Counted from the stretch's first letter, positions 9,474 through 19,452 are shown. The stretch is 64,000 nt of DNA from Aquimarina latercula DSM 2041 (GCF_000430645.1 NZ_AUMK01000003.1:496001-560000); one strand, 5' to 3'. Notes: generated from the letters alone by a model not told the origin. Made by a program: numbers and translations.

Positions 9474-10589
9474 ATGAATACAACTGAAAGAAGACATGAC
9501 CTTGATTGGTGGCGTGTAATCTCCATCTTTTTAGTTTTTTTACATCATATAGGAATGCCATTTAACGGTGATGACTTTCACATTATGAATACCGAATCTA
9601 GTAAACTGTTAGATGATATTACGGTATTTTTCGAACAATTTAGATTACCATTATTATTCATTATTTCGGGAACAGGAACAGTGTTTGCATTTTCTAAACG
9701 TAACTGGATTCAGTTTACTAAGGAACGTACAATCCGACTTCTAATTCCATTAATTTTTGGAGTATTAGTAATTGTACCTCCACAAACTTATATAGAAAAT
9801 ATTGGATCTTATTCTTCGTATTTAGATTTTTATAAAAATATCTTAGAACATTTAGAAGTAAATCATCTATGGTTTATAGAAAATCTATTTTACTTATCTA
9901 TTGGCTGTATTCCGATTATTATTTGGGCAAAATCTTCTTATGCTAAACCATTCAAAACGTTGTTAGATACATTTTGTGCTAAACCTTTAGGAATGTTTCT
10001 TTTAGTGTTACCGCTAATCATTATTAAAATAGTAGCTAAACATTATTTTCCTGAAGATGATAAATCTATAACAAACCTCTCCTCTACATTATATTACGGA
10101 TATTTTTTTCTTGCTGGTATTATCATAGCAAGTAAACCAACATTATGGGATTCATTAAAAAAATACCGCAAATGCAATGCATTTATAGCATTTATGGCTA
10201 CACTATTATTTTATATATATTATTTTCTTCCCAATAATATAGCTGCAACTTATTTGGATATTTCCATGCGTTGGGATATTTGGTATGGTTTAACTGTACT
10301 TGTAGGTTGGACGATAATAATTACTATGTTAGGATATGGTCAAATTTGGCTACACAAACCAAGTATTTTAGTAAAGATTCTCAATCAGGGCATCTACCCT
10401 TTTTACATACTACATCAAACAGTTATTATCGTTATTGGATATTATATATTACAGGAATCATGGAGTATATCTATCAAACTATTAATTCTAGCAATCACAT
10501 CCTTTATCATCATTATATCTGTATATAAGTTTCTTGTATATCCTTTTAGGATTCCTAGATTTCTTTTCGGAATGAAAAAAAACAAATAA
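9474..10589 (+). CDS. Acyltransferase family 3 membrane protein
   Basis: 371 residues with about ten hydrophobic segments, typical of the PF01757 acyltransferase_3 family. The N-terminal RRHDLDWWRVISIFLVFLHH contains the conserved start of helix 1 with the catalytic-type His (residue about 20). An RLPLLFIISGTG segment follows, as in OpgC/MdoC-like members. These enzymes transfer acetyl or succinyl groups to periplasmic glycans, antibiotics or lipids. The substrate here cannot be read from sequence. The gene is monocistronic and ends at a perfect inverted repeat shared with the convergent amidohydrolase operon. Confidence 0.85.
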   Translation: MNTTERRHDLDWWRVISIFLVFLHHIGMPFNGDDFHIMNTESSKLLDDITVFFEQFRLPLLFIISGTGTVFAFSKRNWIQFTKERTIRLLIPLIFGVLVIVPPQTYIENIGSYSSYLDFYKNILEHLEVNHLWFIENLFYLSIGCIPIIIWAKSSYAKPFKTLLDTFCAKPLGMFLLVLPLIIIKIVAKHYFPEDDKSITNLSSTLYYGYFFLAGIIIASKPTLWDSLKKYRKCNAFIAFMATLLFYIYYFLPNNIAATYLDISMRWDIWYGLTVLVGWTIIITMLGYGQIWLHKPSILVKILNQGIYPFYILHQTVIIVIGYYILQESWSISIKLLILAITSFIIIISVYKFLVYPFRIPRFLFGMKKNK

Positions 10590-10622
10590 TATCTAAAATA
10601 GGTTGTGAACTATAAGTAAGAT

Positions 10623-10664
10623 ATCCTTAGTTTGTCTTATAATGATATTAGACAAACTAAGGAT
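10623..10664. terminator. perfect 15-bp inverted repeat between convergent genes
   Basis: Arms ATCCTTAGTTTGTCT and its exact complement with a 12-base loop lie between the acyltransferase (+) and amidohydrolase (-) genes. No T-run follows on either strand, so it is a terminator-like 3' hairpin rather than a classical intrinsic terminator. Confidence 0.6.
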
Positions 10665-10698
10665 TATTGATAAAATTATATTGTTAGTATCCGAAATA

Positions 10699-12042
10699 TT
10701 AATTATCCCAACGTACCATTTCTTTTAAATCAATTGAATTAAACCAATGGCCTCTTAGCATCACTCCTTCTGGTTCTTTCAAGATATCGAGATCATCAAG
10801 AGGATTTGATGGAAGTAATATCATATGAGCAGTATAACCGTCTTTTATTTTGCCTACATAATAATTGTTATCGATAAAATTATTGATATATACCCCAGCA
10901 TTAGCCGTTCCGGCTTTTAAAGCTTCGTAATTTGTTAATCCAGCTTTAACCAAATTTTTCATCTCATCAATTGCAGATTCTCCTGGTGCAGCAGCTGGAA
11001 ATGCAGTATCTGTGCCTACAAGAATATTAACTCCAGCATTATGAAAATGTTTTACAATTGGAAAGTAAAATTTATAAACTTTCTCTATATAAGGCCTACT
11101 CTTTACATCTCTGGACCCATACCAATCAGCTTTATAAATCCTTTGAATTTTAGGATGTAAACTTTTAGTTTCGGGCAATCGTAAAATCGAATCCATTACT
11201 TGTGGTTTCCCCCAAGTAAGTTCTATTTTTTCATAAGCAATAATATTTGCAATTAACCATATGTTCTCTTCTGCAGCTTTTGTGGCAAAATCTTTTACTT
11301 CTTGCTCATCAAATTCTGTAAACTGAGTATAAATAAATTCCTCGGTATGAGCTATAGATTTTTGACCAATTCGTAATGCATCATCAGCGGTTAAGTTTCT
11401 TGGAATATGTCCCATTGCATGAATACCTTCTCTTTTAGCAATTTTCATCATATGTTCAAATTGTGGTATGGTCATTTTCCCGTATATCTTTATAAAATCA
11501 TATCCTTTTGCCTTGTCTTCGATAATTCGTTCTTCTATTCTATCTAATGTTACTTCTTTATATTGTGGTCTATTCAACTCTTTTACAACTCCACCTCTAC
11601 CTGCAGTATAAATATCTGGTCCCGTAATTTGCTTCTCCTTAATTTGCGCTCTTAGTTTTAAAACCCTCTTTGAGCCTCCCAAATTTAAAACGGTAGTAAC
11701 ACCATTTACAACATATGAACGCATCCATTCTTCTGATTTTTTGCGATGTAAATGAACATGGGTGTCAGTTAAACCTGGGATGAGATATTTTTTATGTTCA
11801 CCATCAATTATTTTTGCGTTATCTGGTATGTTAATATCGTTACTATTACCTAATGCAATAATTTTATCATTTTCTACAATAACTGTTTGTGACATTTTGG
11901 TAATAGAATCTTGCATTGTTAATACGTTTACGTTAACAAATGCTTTAATCTGTTCTTGTTCTTTTACTTTATATGTTTGTGCATCTATTGTGAACACACA
12001 TATAAAAATCATTATCAAAATAATATATCTTGTATTCTTCAT
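10699..12042 (-). CDS. Exported amidohydrolase (imidazolonepropionase-like)
   Basis: 447 residues with a signal peptide ending near IDAQ. The metal-binding features of the PF01979 amidohydrolase superfamily are present: HxH in LTDTHVHLHRK (about 91-98), the bridging Lys in GYDFIKIYG, His residues in HAMGHIP and AHTEEF, and the Asp of VGTDTAFPA. Related exported members act as cyclic-amidase or dipeptidase-type metallohydrolases. It is the last gene of a three-gene operon; its start overlaps the preceding stop by one base (TAATG), implying translational coupling. It is a paralogue of the first gene of the operon. Confidence 0.85.
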   Translation of the reverse strand: MKNTRYIILIMIFICVFTIDAQTYKVKEQEQIKAFVNVNVLTMQDSITKMSQTVIVENDKIIALGNSNDINIPDNAKIIDGEHKKYLIPGLTDTHVHLHRKKSEEWMRSYVVNGVTTVLNLGGSKRVLKLRAQIKEKQITGPDIYTAGRGGVVKELNRPQYKEVTLDRIEERIIEDKAKGYDFIKIYGKMTIPQFEHMMKIAKREGIHAMGHIPRNLTADDALRIGQKSIAHTEEFIYTQFTEFDEQEVKDFATKAAEENIWLIANIIAYEKIELTWGKPQVMDSILRLPETKSLHPKIQRIYKADWYGSRDVKSRPYIEKVYKFYFPIVKHFHNAGVNILVGTDTAFPAAAPGESAIDEMKNLVKAGLTNYEALKAGTANAGVYINNFIDNNYYVGKIKDGYTAHMILLPSNPLDDLDILKEPEGVMLRGHWFNSIDLKEMVRWDN

Positions 12043-13151
12043 TAATTGGAATTATAGCTGTTGTTGTAATTATTAGAGGTTATAGTTTCATGAGCTTTCA
12101 TCAAGTTTAGTAAACCTGAATCCATATTTTTATTGATCAACCAAAACCCTGAACTTAACAAGGAATTTCCGGTGAAGTTTTGTTCTACTAAAGTCAAATT
12201 TTTATTTCTATTAATGATCATAAATCGTTCTCCATAACCATCTGTCCAGATTGTATTTGTATCTGAAGCTGTCCACCACTGATAACCAAACCCATCATAT
12301 CTTCCATAATTAATATGGTTAGTAGTAAGATCACTATAGGAGGATGTACTTTTTGTAATCCAATCTTCTGATATAATTTGTTTACCATTCCATTTTCCAT
12401 TATTCGCTACCATAGCACCGATTCTTGCAAAATCACGAGTACTGATATAGATATAATATTGTTTATGCATTGTTTTTTTCTTTGGCATAAACCAAGGGCT
12501 TCCCATAATTACATTATCCGAATCAAAATCCTGAAGACCAAGTGGCTTGGCTAAATTATCTTCCATAAATTTTCCAATACTAATACCTGTTTCTTTCATA
12601 AAAATGGTGCCTAAAACATTTGCATCAAAATTGTTATTAAAAAAATAAGTTCCTGGTTTATGACTTTCTCTTTTTGGTCGTTGAGTTATTTGATTATCAT
12701 GCTCACCAGAAGCAGGTAAATAAACACCTGATTTACCCATTAATAAATCCCTTATCGTTGCACTTTTTTCTTGGGTAGTTAAAGGAATAAATTCATCTAC
12801 TTCAAGTTGAGCAAGTGTTTTATCAAGATTTATTAGTTCTTGATCAACTGCTATTCCATATAACAAACTCAGCATAGCCTTTCTAGTAGAATGTCCATTC
12901 ATTATTTTGTCAGTAGGCCCATACTCATAAATAACTTTTTCATTCTGCATAACCATTATAGCCCTAGTACGTTTAGGTTTTATGGTAGGAGTTAATATGT
13001 TATTTATTTTTTCTGAAACAGGAATGCCATAAGTGAGTGCAGTTTCATAATTTGGTGTGGGATTACTAACTTGTGGAATCAAAAGATATATCACAAGTAT
13101 TAAAATTATAGTACATACACCTAGTATAATTCGTTTTATTTTTATATTCAT
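12042..13151 (-). CDS. Beta-lactamase-like serine hydrolase (class C / esterase family)
   Basis: 369 residues with an N-terminal membrane anchor or signal (about 8-28). The SxxK catalytic motif is STRK within GHSTRKAMLSLLYG (about residue 88), a candidate for the YxN-type motif is YINYGRYDG region tyrosine, and the C-terminal WTDGYGERF takes the place of KTG. The family includes DD-peptidases, esterases and amide hydrolases, so true beta-lactamase activity should not be assumed. It lies between two amidohydrolase genes, 14 bases after the first and overlapping the second by one base. The three products probably work on the same exported substrate. Confidence 0.82.
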   Translation of the reverse strand: MNIKIKRIILGVCTIILILVIYLLIPQVSNPTPNYETALTYGIPVSEKINNILTPTIKPKRTRAIMVMQNEKVIYEYGPTDKIMNGHSTRKAMLSLLYGIAVDQELINLDKTLAQLEVDEFIPLTTQEKSATIRDLLMGKSGVYLPASGEHDNQITQRPKRESHKPGTYFFNNNFDANVLGTIFMKETGISIGKFMEDNLAKPLGLQDFDSDNVIMGSPWFMPKKKTMHKQYYIYISTRDFARIGAMVANNGKWNGKQIISEDWITKSTSSYSDLTTNHINYGRYDGFGYQWWTASDTNTIWTDGYGERFMIINRNKNLTLVEQNFTGNSLLSSGFWLINKNMDSGLLNLMKAHETITSNNYNNSYNSN

Positions 13152-13165
13152 TATTTTTTCTTTAC

Positions 13166-14689
13166 TTAATTGATATATTGATTTATACTCATTTTTCTAC
13201 TTCTGTTATTAGCTTCTTTTACAGATTCTAACATATTATCTAGTGTAGTTCGGTTTAGAAGTTTTCCATTAATAATTACTGACTGAATTGTTTTAGTATT
13301 AGTGATATCATCTAAAGGATTCTTTTTTAGTATCACTAAATCTGCATTATAACCAACTTCAATTTTCCCAATATTATATTGCATCCATTCGCCAGCATGT
13401 ACCGTTGTAGACTGTAATACACGAGAATTCGTTAAACCAACTTTATTAAGAGAATGTAATTCTTGATGCAATGAAAAACCAGGAGTAGCGCATGCTACAT
13501 TAGCATCGGTCCCCGCTACAACTATCACATTATGCTTAATTAATGCTTTGGTCATGATATGATGAGCTTTTACATAGGTTTCCCAATATCCTTTTACCCT
13601 TTTTTGAAGTTCAGGGTCGTTTTTTGCATTCAAATTCTCGTAGTAATTATTTCCTGGTGTCCACCCTCTAGTAATACTCGATCCTTCAACAATACCTGGA
13701 TTAGCATATTCTAACGGAATTGTTTTGATAAAACTATCTAATTCTAATTTTTGTTTAGGAAAACTTTCCACTAACCATATTGTAGAAGATACTACGATAT
13801 TTTTTTCTTTAATTTTAATCGCTATAGTATCAGCTCTTTCCTTCAAAAACTGAAGATATTCTTCTGTTTTATTATAATAAACTAAACCAAATTCATTCAT
13901 GGTGTTTTTAACAATCTCTTCTACATGAGCAAGTTGAGACTGTCCAGAATTGTACAAGCCATCTAATCCTACTTCTGGACCTAAATGACCTATCGCCGGT
14001 ATATTTTGTTTTACAGCTTCATCTACAATAGCCTCATATATTTCTGGATTTAAATTAGTAAGTTTAATTGCATCATAACCTTGTTCTTTAAATTTACGAA
14101 CTGCTTTGCGCGCTTTTCTTTGACTTGTATAGGATTTTGGTGCTCCAAACCAACTTTTAATCTTTGATATCATACCTTTTTCACTACCAAGTTTTCTAGT
14201 TGCTACATAAAGGTTTGGACTCAATGTTCCACTTTTTGCCTCTTCCCTCCATTCTAAATGTGACTTGTCACCGAACATCTCTCCTACGGAAGTAACTCCG
14301 TTAGCTAGAAATAATAAAAGATCATTCTTACTTTTCTTTAAGTGTACATGTGTGTCAATAAGACCAGGTATTAAATATTGACCGGTCCCATCGATATTTG
14401 TATACTCATTAGTAACATTAGTTCGTTTATCTATTGAAACTATTTTACCTTCTTTGATTAATACTGTTAGACTATCCAACATTTTAGTACAATCTTTAGA
14501 TAACACACTAATATTGGTAATTGCTAATGGAGAATTAATAGAATTAAAAATTGAGGTATTAACAAGCTCTGTTTTTGCTCCTTGGTGTTGATTGATTTTC
14601 GAATTAACTCGGATACAAGAACCAATACTAATTACTAATATAGCTAGTACTGTTCCCAAAACCCATTTTTTGATTAATGTTTTTTTCAT
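13166..14689 (-). CDS. Exported amidohydrolase, first gene of operon
   Basis: 507 residues. An N-terminal hydrophobic segment with a GSC lipobox-like end (Cys about 25) suggests a lipoprotein or membrane anchor. Amidohydrolase motifs are LIDTHVHLKKS (about 112-122), Lys of GYDAIKLTNL, His of AIGHLGPE and LAHVEEIV, and the metal Asp of VAGTDANVA. The sequence is clearly related to the third gene of the operon, with the same ATPG-loop after GTD. It is probably a metal-dependent amide or peptide hydrolase of the periplasm. Confidence 0.83.
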   Translation of the reverse strand: MKKTLIKKWVLGTVLAILVISIGSCIRVNSKINQHQGAKTELVNTSIFNSINSPLAITNISVLSKDCTKMLDSLTVLIKEGKIVSIDKRTNVTNEYTNIDGTGQYLIPGLIDTHVHLKKSKNDLLLFLANGVTSVGEMFGDKSHLEWREEAKSGTLSPNLYVATRKLGSEKGMISKIKSWFGAPKSYTSQRKARKAVRKFKEQGYDAIKLTNLNPEIYEAIVDEAVKQNIPAIGHLGPEVGLDGLYNSGQSQLAHVEEIVKNTMNEFGLVYYNKTEEYLQFLKERADTIAIKIKEKNIVVSSTIWLVESFPKQKLELDSFIKTIPLEYANPGIVEGSSITRGWTPGNNYYENLNAKNDPELQKRVKGYWETYVKAHHIMTKALIKHNVIVVAGTDANVACATPGFSLHQELHSLNKVGLTNSRVLQSTTVHAGEWMQYNIGKIEVGYNADLVILKKNPLDDITNTKTIQSVIINGKLLNRTTLDNMLESVKEANNRSRKMSINQYIN

Positions 14690-14788
14690 TTGTTTTGATG
14701 AATTTTAAATTGACTATTAAAACAACAAAACAACTGTAAAATGAGTAATGATGGGTCTCTCTGCTTCTAAAGAGACAAGAAAATGAGA

Positions 14789-15916
14789 TTAATTTTGATT
14801 TATTTTAAACTCTGATGGAGATTGGCCTGTTTCTTTCTTAAATAACCTATAAAAGCTCGCTTTAGATTTAAATCCACATTCATAAGCAATTCCTTCTATT
14901 GTATAATCTTTATATAATGGTAATGCTATTAATTGTTTAAACTCTTTAATCCTATAGCTATTCACAAAATTATAGAAGGAAATTTCTAAATACTGATTTA
15001 ACAAAGCTGATAATTTCTTGTCTGTAATATGAATTCCGGATGCTAACTTACTAAGTGTTAAATCTTCATCTAAATAAGGTTTTTCTTTTTCCATAAATTC
15101 TACAAGCAATTTTTCGAAAGAAGAAAACTCAGATTCTAATTTTTCATTGATCATTTTCTTTCTATCCTTGCTACCTATAGAACTATCTAATAAAAAATAT
15201 GGCACCAATACTTTAGATTGCTTAACGCCATAATACAATCCATAACAAACAGAAATAGAGGTTAATAACATAATCAAATTTTGAGTCCTCCATCCCAAAT
15301 AGCCAAATAGCATTTGATATCCAACAAAAAACAGATCAATAAAAATAATAATAAATGGAGCTATTAAAAGATATCGTACCCAAATAAAATTATTATGCTC
15401 GATATGAGAATAATTACATTTTAATGCTTTTTTAAACTTATCAAAAGTTCTAAAACTGATATAGATATATATTAAATAAATAATATCTAATAACGGTCGC
15501 TTGATAAAAAGATATTGTTGAATAACATCGATATAGTCTACAAAATATTCTCCCGAAACCATTGCTATCTTGTATGGAGCAGAAATTAGAATAACAAAAA
15601 CAATAAAAGGAGTTAAATGAATAATTCCATTTTTTAACACCTTTTTATCATCTAAAAATAGGGATTGAATATATAAAAGTAACAAAGGTCCAAGTGCCAA
15701 TTTTACTCCATACACAATTAAAAAACTGATGTCTAGTAATATCTCGATATTATGTATCGAAGCATACGATTCTAACAAAACGAAAACCAATAATGCAAAA
15801 AATACAATCAAAATTGATTTATGAAGTCCTTTATCCTTTGATTTATAAAAAATATAGATATAAATGCACGAAAAAAGCATTCCAATGATAAAAAGAAAAT
15901 CGTAAACTAATTTCAC
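14789..15916 (-). CDS. Membrane-anchored AraC-family transcriptional regulator
   Basis: 375 residues. About seven hydrophobic segments occupy residues 1-235, and an AraC-type double helix-turn-helix fills the last 100 residues, with YECGFKSKASFYRLFKKETGQSPSEF as the second HTH signature. The start is GTG at 15916: an in-frame TAA lies directly upstream and the first Met would come inside the first helix. Such 7TM-AraC fusions are common in Bacteroidota and sense envelope or membrane cues. The amidohydrolase operon begins 100 bases downstream in the same direction and is the obvious target. Confidence 0.87.
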   Translation of the reverse strand: MKLVYDFLFIIGMLFSCIYIYIFYKSKDKGLHKSILIVFFALLVFVLLESYASIHNIEILLDISFLIVYGVKLALGPLLLLYIQSLFLDDKKVLKNGIIHLTPFIVFVILISAPYKIAMVSGEYFVDYIDVIQQYLFIKRPLLDIIYLIYIYISFRTFDKFKKALKCNYSHIEHNNFIWVRYLLIAPFIIIFIDLFFVGYQMLFGYLGWRTQNLIMLLTSISVCYGLYYGVKQSKVLVPYFLLDSSIGSKDRKKMINEKLESEFSSFEKLLVEFMEKEKPYLDEDLTLSKLASGIHITDKKLSALLNQYLEISFYNFVNSYRIKEFKQLIALPLYKDYTIEGIAYECGFKSKASFYRLFKKETGQSPSEFKINQN

Positions 15917-16005
15917 TTATAAAGTTTAGACCAAATATAAGTAGTAAATATTTTTAAACCCATATAATTTTATCATTAGGTTTATTCGAAATATTGTATT
16001 ATTAA

Positions 16006-17049
16006 TTAAGAATTTTTCTTTCTATAAGACGACGGTGTTACACCTTCAAATTTTTTAAATGCACTATTAAAAGAAGAAAGACTGCTAAAACCGGTATCAA
16101 AAGCTATGGAAGAAATTGTGTACTTATCTCCAACATTTAACAGCTTATTTTTAGCTTCCTGAATCCTGTAATGGTTGATATAATCATTAAAGTTTTTATT
16201 AGAATATTGATTAATCGCAGATGATGTTTGCTGTACACTTTTTCCGAGCAACTTACTCAATTTTATCAATGAAAGATCTGGTTCTAAATATAATTTTGTG
16301 TTCATTAGTTTTGATATTTCATCAAATAATGAATAATCATCATTTACATTAAAAGCATTACCGTTTAAATCTGTAGCCTTTAGTTGAAATGCCTTGTAAC
16401 TCAAGAAATATATAATTATAGAATATACTACAGGTCCAATAATATAGGGAACTGATTCATCCAATATATTTAATACATATGTTATCCAAATAATTATAAA
16501 ACCAAATGCCAAAAGGTGCAACCAATCAAATATAGCTTTATGAGATTTAGTTATTTTAACCGATTGATATCGATTCTTTGTTTTTTTTATAACAATCCAT
16601 CCTAAGAGGATATAAAGTGCAAAATGCAGATAAATAAATACCAAACCACTACCAAATATTAAAATAACAAAATCACTTGTTTCATACCATTCTTTAGTAA
16701 CTAAGAGACTAGCAAAAAACACTAAAAGAAATGGAATAATTTCTATAAAATAATACTTAGGAAGTTTAAAGCCTGGAACAGTCATTCCCAAAATATACCA
16801 TCTAAAAAAAGGTCCTATTAATAATAAAAAAGCCAATCCTATAAATATAAAAATAGGCTCCAAGTTATTACCAAAATTAAGCATTACAGATTTACCAATC
16901 CGGAAAGCCATAAATACTAAAATCAGTCCAAGTAATAAATTAGTAAGCGTTTTTTTCTTTTTAAAACCTATCAAATAAAAAGCGAACAATATTCCGTGCA
17001 AGAGTCCTGCGCTGCTAAGTATAATAAGTAAGATATCGGAAAAATTCAA
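16006..17049 (-). CDS. Membrane-anchored AraC-family transcriptional regulator (second copy)
   Basis: 347 residues with the same plan as the neighbour: about seven transmembrane helices (1-225) followed by a C-terminal AraC HTH pair (FDTGFSSLSSFNSAFKKFEGVTPSSY). Initiation is at TTG 17049; an in-frame TGA lies 15 bases upstream and the next Met is inside helix 2. The two tandem membrane AraC regulators are diverged from each other but share architecture, so they are likely an old duplication or two sensors of one locus. Confidence 0.85.
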   Translation of the reverse strand: MNFSDILLIILSSAGLLHGILFAFYLIGFKKKKTLTNLLLGLILVFMAFRIGKSVMLNFGNNLEPIFIFIGLAFLLLIGPFFRWYILGMTVPGFKLPKYYFIEIIPFLLVFFASLLVTKEWYETSDFVILIFGSGLVFIYLHFALYILLGWIVIKKTKNRYQSVKITKSHKAIFDWLHLLAFGFIIIWITYVLNILDESVPYIIGPVVYSIIIYFLSYKAFQLKATDLNGNAFNVNDDYSLFDEISKLMNTKLYLEPDLSLIKLSKLLGKSVQQTSSAINQYSNKNFNDYINHYRIQEAKNKLLNVGDKYTISSIAFDTGFSSLSSFNSAFKKFEGVTPSSYRKKNS

Positions 17050-17094
17050 TGGACTTTTTTTTCAAATGTAGGGATATTTCATATTCCAATGAAG

Positions 17095-17131
17095 TATATC
17101 CTATATAGAATAAGTTTCTATATAGGATATA
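17095..17131. terminator. perfect 16-bp AT-rich inverted repeat
   Basis: Arms TATATCCTATATAGAA (17095-17110) and exact complement (17116-17131) with a 5-base loop lie just after the DJ-1/PfpI stop codon and 46 bases before the AraC start. No T-run follows. It may be a 3' hairpin of the upstream gene, or an operator for the AraC gene. Confidence 0.5.
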
Positions 17132-17137
17132 TAATAA

Positions 17138-18244
17138 CTAGCTGTTTTCTTTTGATTTCTTTTTTGCATACGAAGTAAGGCTTGTTAAACTAATAAAACG
17201 ACCTATTTTTCCTTGCATAGCTGCAATAATCCCATGTTTTGCAATTAATACTCTAGACATAGGTTGCTTATCCTTAGTATACATTTGATCAATAAGTCCT
17301 CTAGCCTTTTCTGAACCTTGTTCATGATACGTTTTTAAAACTTTTACGGCATTTTCTTCTCCTGTAACTTTTCTAAATTTAGGCTTATAGCCCAATTCAG
17401 TAATCATTGACTCTGCTAGAACCCAAGTAGACCAAGGATTTTGACCGGTAATCAAATTTTTATCTTTACTTATGTTTTCTAGATACATCGTCCCTTCATT
17501 AAAAACACCTCCTTGATCAACTAATTTATCTTGTAAAAGAAATGGGAATATTGTTTTTGCATCCGATATCAATAACAATTCTTCTGCATTAGTGAATCCA
17601 CTAACTTTTTTATTCTCTAGTAAATGCTTCCCGGTATTAAGCGTAACATTTACTAAAGCTGCTGGACCATGACATACGGCTCCGACTACTTTGTTATTTT
17701 CATATAAGTTTCTGACTATAGCTTGTATTGACTCGTTGTCTGGAAAATCAAACATAGCTCCTTTACCTCCTGCAAAAAATACCGCCTCATATAGATCAGG
17801 GTCAATCTTATCTACAGGAATTGTATGCTTAACTTTAAGTTGAGCAACACTATCATTAAGAAACGCGTAATCAAATTCTCCCATATCTTCAGCATCTATG
17901 ACTACAGGAGGTTCTCCTCCTAATGGACTTGCTATATCAACATCAAAACCATTTGCCTGAAAAACATAATACGCTCTAGATAATTCGGTCAATTCATAAC
18001 CGGTACTTTTTTCAGTATTCCCCATTACATTCGTACTAGTAACGATTGCTAGAATCTTTCCACGCTTATCAATTTTGTTTTTTGATAAATAAGGTAAATC
18101 AGACATCTGAGTTGATGTAATGTCTTTCATATTTTCTGATGACGGTATTAACCCCATAAACCACCATCCAAAAATGAATAGAGAAACAATAATACTCCCA
18201 AAGGAGATAAGAATCCATTTAAAAATTTTATACTTTTTGAACAT
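17138..18244 (-). CDS. DJ-1/PfpI-family (class I glutamine amidotransferase-like) protein with membrane anchor
   Basis: 368 residues. One N-terminal transmembrane segment (about 9-30) is followed by a DJ-1/PfpI fold. The nucleophile elbow Cys is in VVGAVCHGPAALV (about residue 190), preceded by AVFFAGGKGAMFDFPDN and followed by GFTNAEELLL. These fit the Hsp31/YhbO-like branch (chaperone, glyoxalase or deglycase activities have been reported). The C-terminal 70 residues are an extra domain not found in short DJ-1 proteins. Placement upstream of the AraC genes suggests a stress-linked role, which is inference. Confidence 0.8.
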   Translation of the reverse strand: MFKKYKIFKWILISFGSIIVSLFIFGWWFMGLIPSSENMKDITSTQMSDLPYLSKNKIDKRGKILAIVTSTNVMGNTEKSTGYELTELSRAYYVFQANGFDVDIASPLGGEPPVVIDAEDMGEFDYAFLNDSVAQLKVKHTIPVDKIDPDLYEAVFFAGGKGAMFDFPDNESIQAIVRNLYENNKVVGAVCHGPAALVNVTLNTGKHLLENKKVSGFTNAEELLLISDAKTIFPFLLQDKLVDQGGVFNEGTMYLENISKDKNLITGQNPWSTWVLAESMITELGYKPKFRKVTGEENAVKVLKTYHEQGSEKARGLIDQMYTKDKQPMSRVLIAKHGIIAAMQGKIGRFISLTSLTSYAKKKSKENS

Positions 18245-18357
18245 GCTATTTGTTTTAAAATTATAGCACGAAATAATAGTAAATACTAGACAAAATATGT
18301 CGAAATTATAATTCCGTCAGAGTATATTATACTTTTAAATGGTATTCAACTTAATCA

Positions 18358-18387
18358 ATAAGCTCCGTAATTACTTACGAAGCTTAT
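18358..18387 (-). terminator. hairpin downstream of the YHYH gene
   Basis: Two 13-base arms (ATAAGCTCCGTAA / TTACGAAGCTTAT) with one mismatch and a 4-base loop, about 140 bases past the stop of the minus-strand YHYH gene. The T-run is poor. Confidence 0.45.
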
Positions 18388-18525
18388 CTTACAAAACTAA
18401 TTAATTACATAAAACTCATAAGAGCATATTTAACACAAATTAATTAGACGTAACATTAAAATTGCAAACACCTTTTTTGAGATTTACTATTGTAGAAAAC
18501 ATCTTTATATAATAACTACGTTTAT

Positions 18526-19452
18526 TCATCCTTTTCTTGGTCCTTTGTCTGGAGGAAAAGGTCTTCTCGATCTTTTCTGTTCTTTAAATTCACCCATTAA
18601 ACATCTGCTGATATAAGGAAAGTTTTCTGTAACTAAATAAATATAATTTCCATTATGTATAATTCCATTACATTCATCTAAATCTCCATAACCCGCTACA
18701 TATTCGAAATCTGATCCATAGGTACCATCGTGATGACCACCAATAGAAATATCCATACGAGTCATAGGATTTTCATAGCTACAATCTTCTCCTTCTCTTG
18801 TTCCTTTTAAAAGTTTATAACTAGGTTTATATATTCCACTTTTAGAATAATATATTGGGTATCCATCGTGAGCAAATCCAATGTGTACCAAATCTTTTCC
18901 TGTATCAAAATCAGTAATAATAGAAATTGGAGTACCGTGATAATGATACGCTCCAGTAGGTTGTACATGCGCGTGATTAAAATCCAAACCTAAATCAATT
19001 ACATCTTGTAATGCTTCTACTCTGTAATTTTCTCCACTCTCACATTCTACTACTTCTGCAGTTCCCGGTTCGAATTTAATACCATTTAGAGCCACACCTG
19101 GTTCTCTTACCCAAACAGCCTTACCGGTATATATTGGATTTAAGGGAAAACTATATGTTTTTTCTTGCGCTTTAATCTTATTTGGATTTCCAGAGTTTGG
19201 AAAATCACCGGTTTTATGGTTCGGAAGCGCATTAGTAACCATAATTCTTTTATTCTTAGATACAGTCACTTTGGTTTTTGTTCCATATTTTTCATTAATC
19301 AATGAATATGAATCAAAATAATCTACTGCATCTTGATGAGTATGATTGAAGCCATCATGAGAATGACTTGTTTTTTTGAATTGTATATCACTACAACTAA
19401 TTATAACAATGTTCATGGTAATTAACAAGGAAGGAATTTTAAACTTTTTCAT
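18526..19452 (-). CDS. YHYH-domain exported protein
   Basis: 308 residues, lipoprotein-like signal (Cys about 20 in IISCSD). The central part carries the YHYH signature: GAYHYHGTP (about 172-180), followed by an HIGFAHDGYPIYY segment and a GGHHDGTY motif. The dense His, Tyr and Asp residues suggest a metal- or cofactor-binding surface, but the family has no established biochemistry. It is the last gene of a four-gene operon with two tiny membrane proteins and an RGG-rich protein. A second YHYH protein lies at the far end of the window next to a SCO gene. Confidence 0.82.
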   Translation of the reverse strand: MKKFKIPSLLITMNIVIISCSDIQFKKTSHSHDGFNHTHQDAVDYFDSYSLINEKYGTKTKVTVSKNKRIMVTNALPNHKTGDFPNSGNPNKIKAQEKTYSFPLNPIYTGKAVWVREPGVALNGIKFEPGTAEVVECESGENYRVEALQDVIDLGLDFNHAHVQPTGAYHYHGTPISIITDFDTGKDLVHIGFAHDGYPIYYSKSGIYKPSYKLLKGTREGEDCSYENPMTRMDISIGGHHDGTYGSDFEYVAGYGDLDECNGIIHNGNYIYLVTENFPYISRCLMGEFKEQKRSRRPFPPDKGPRKG

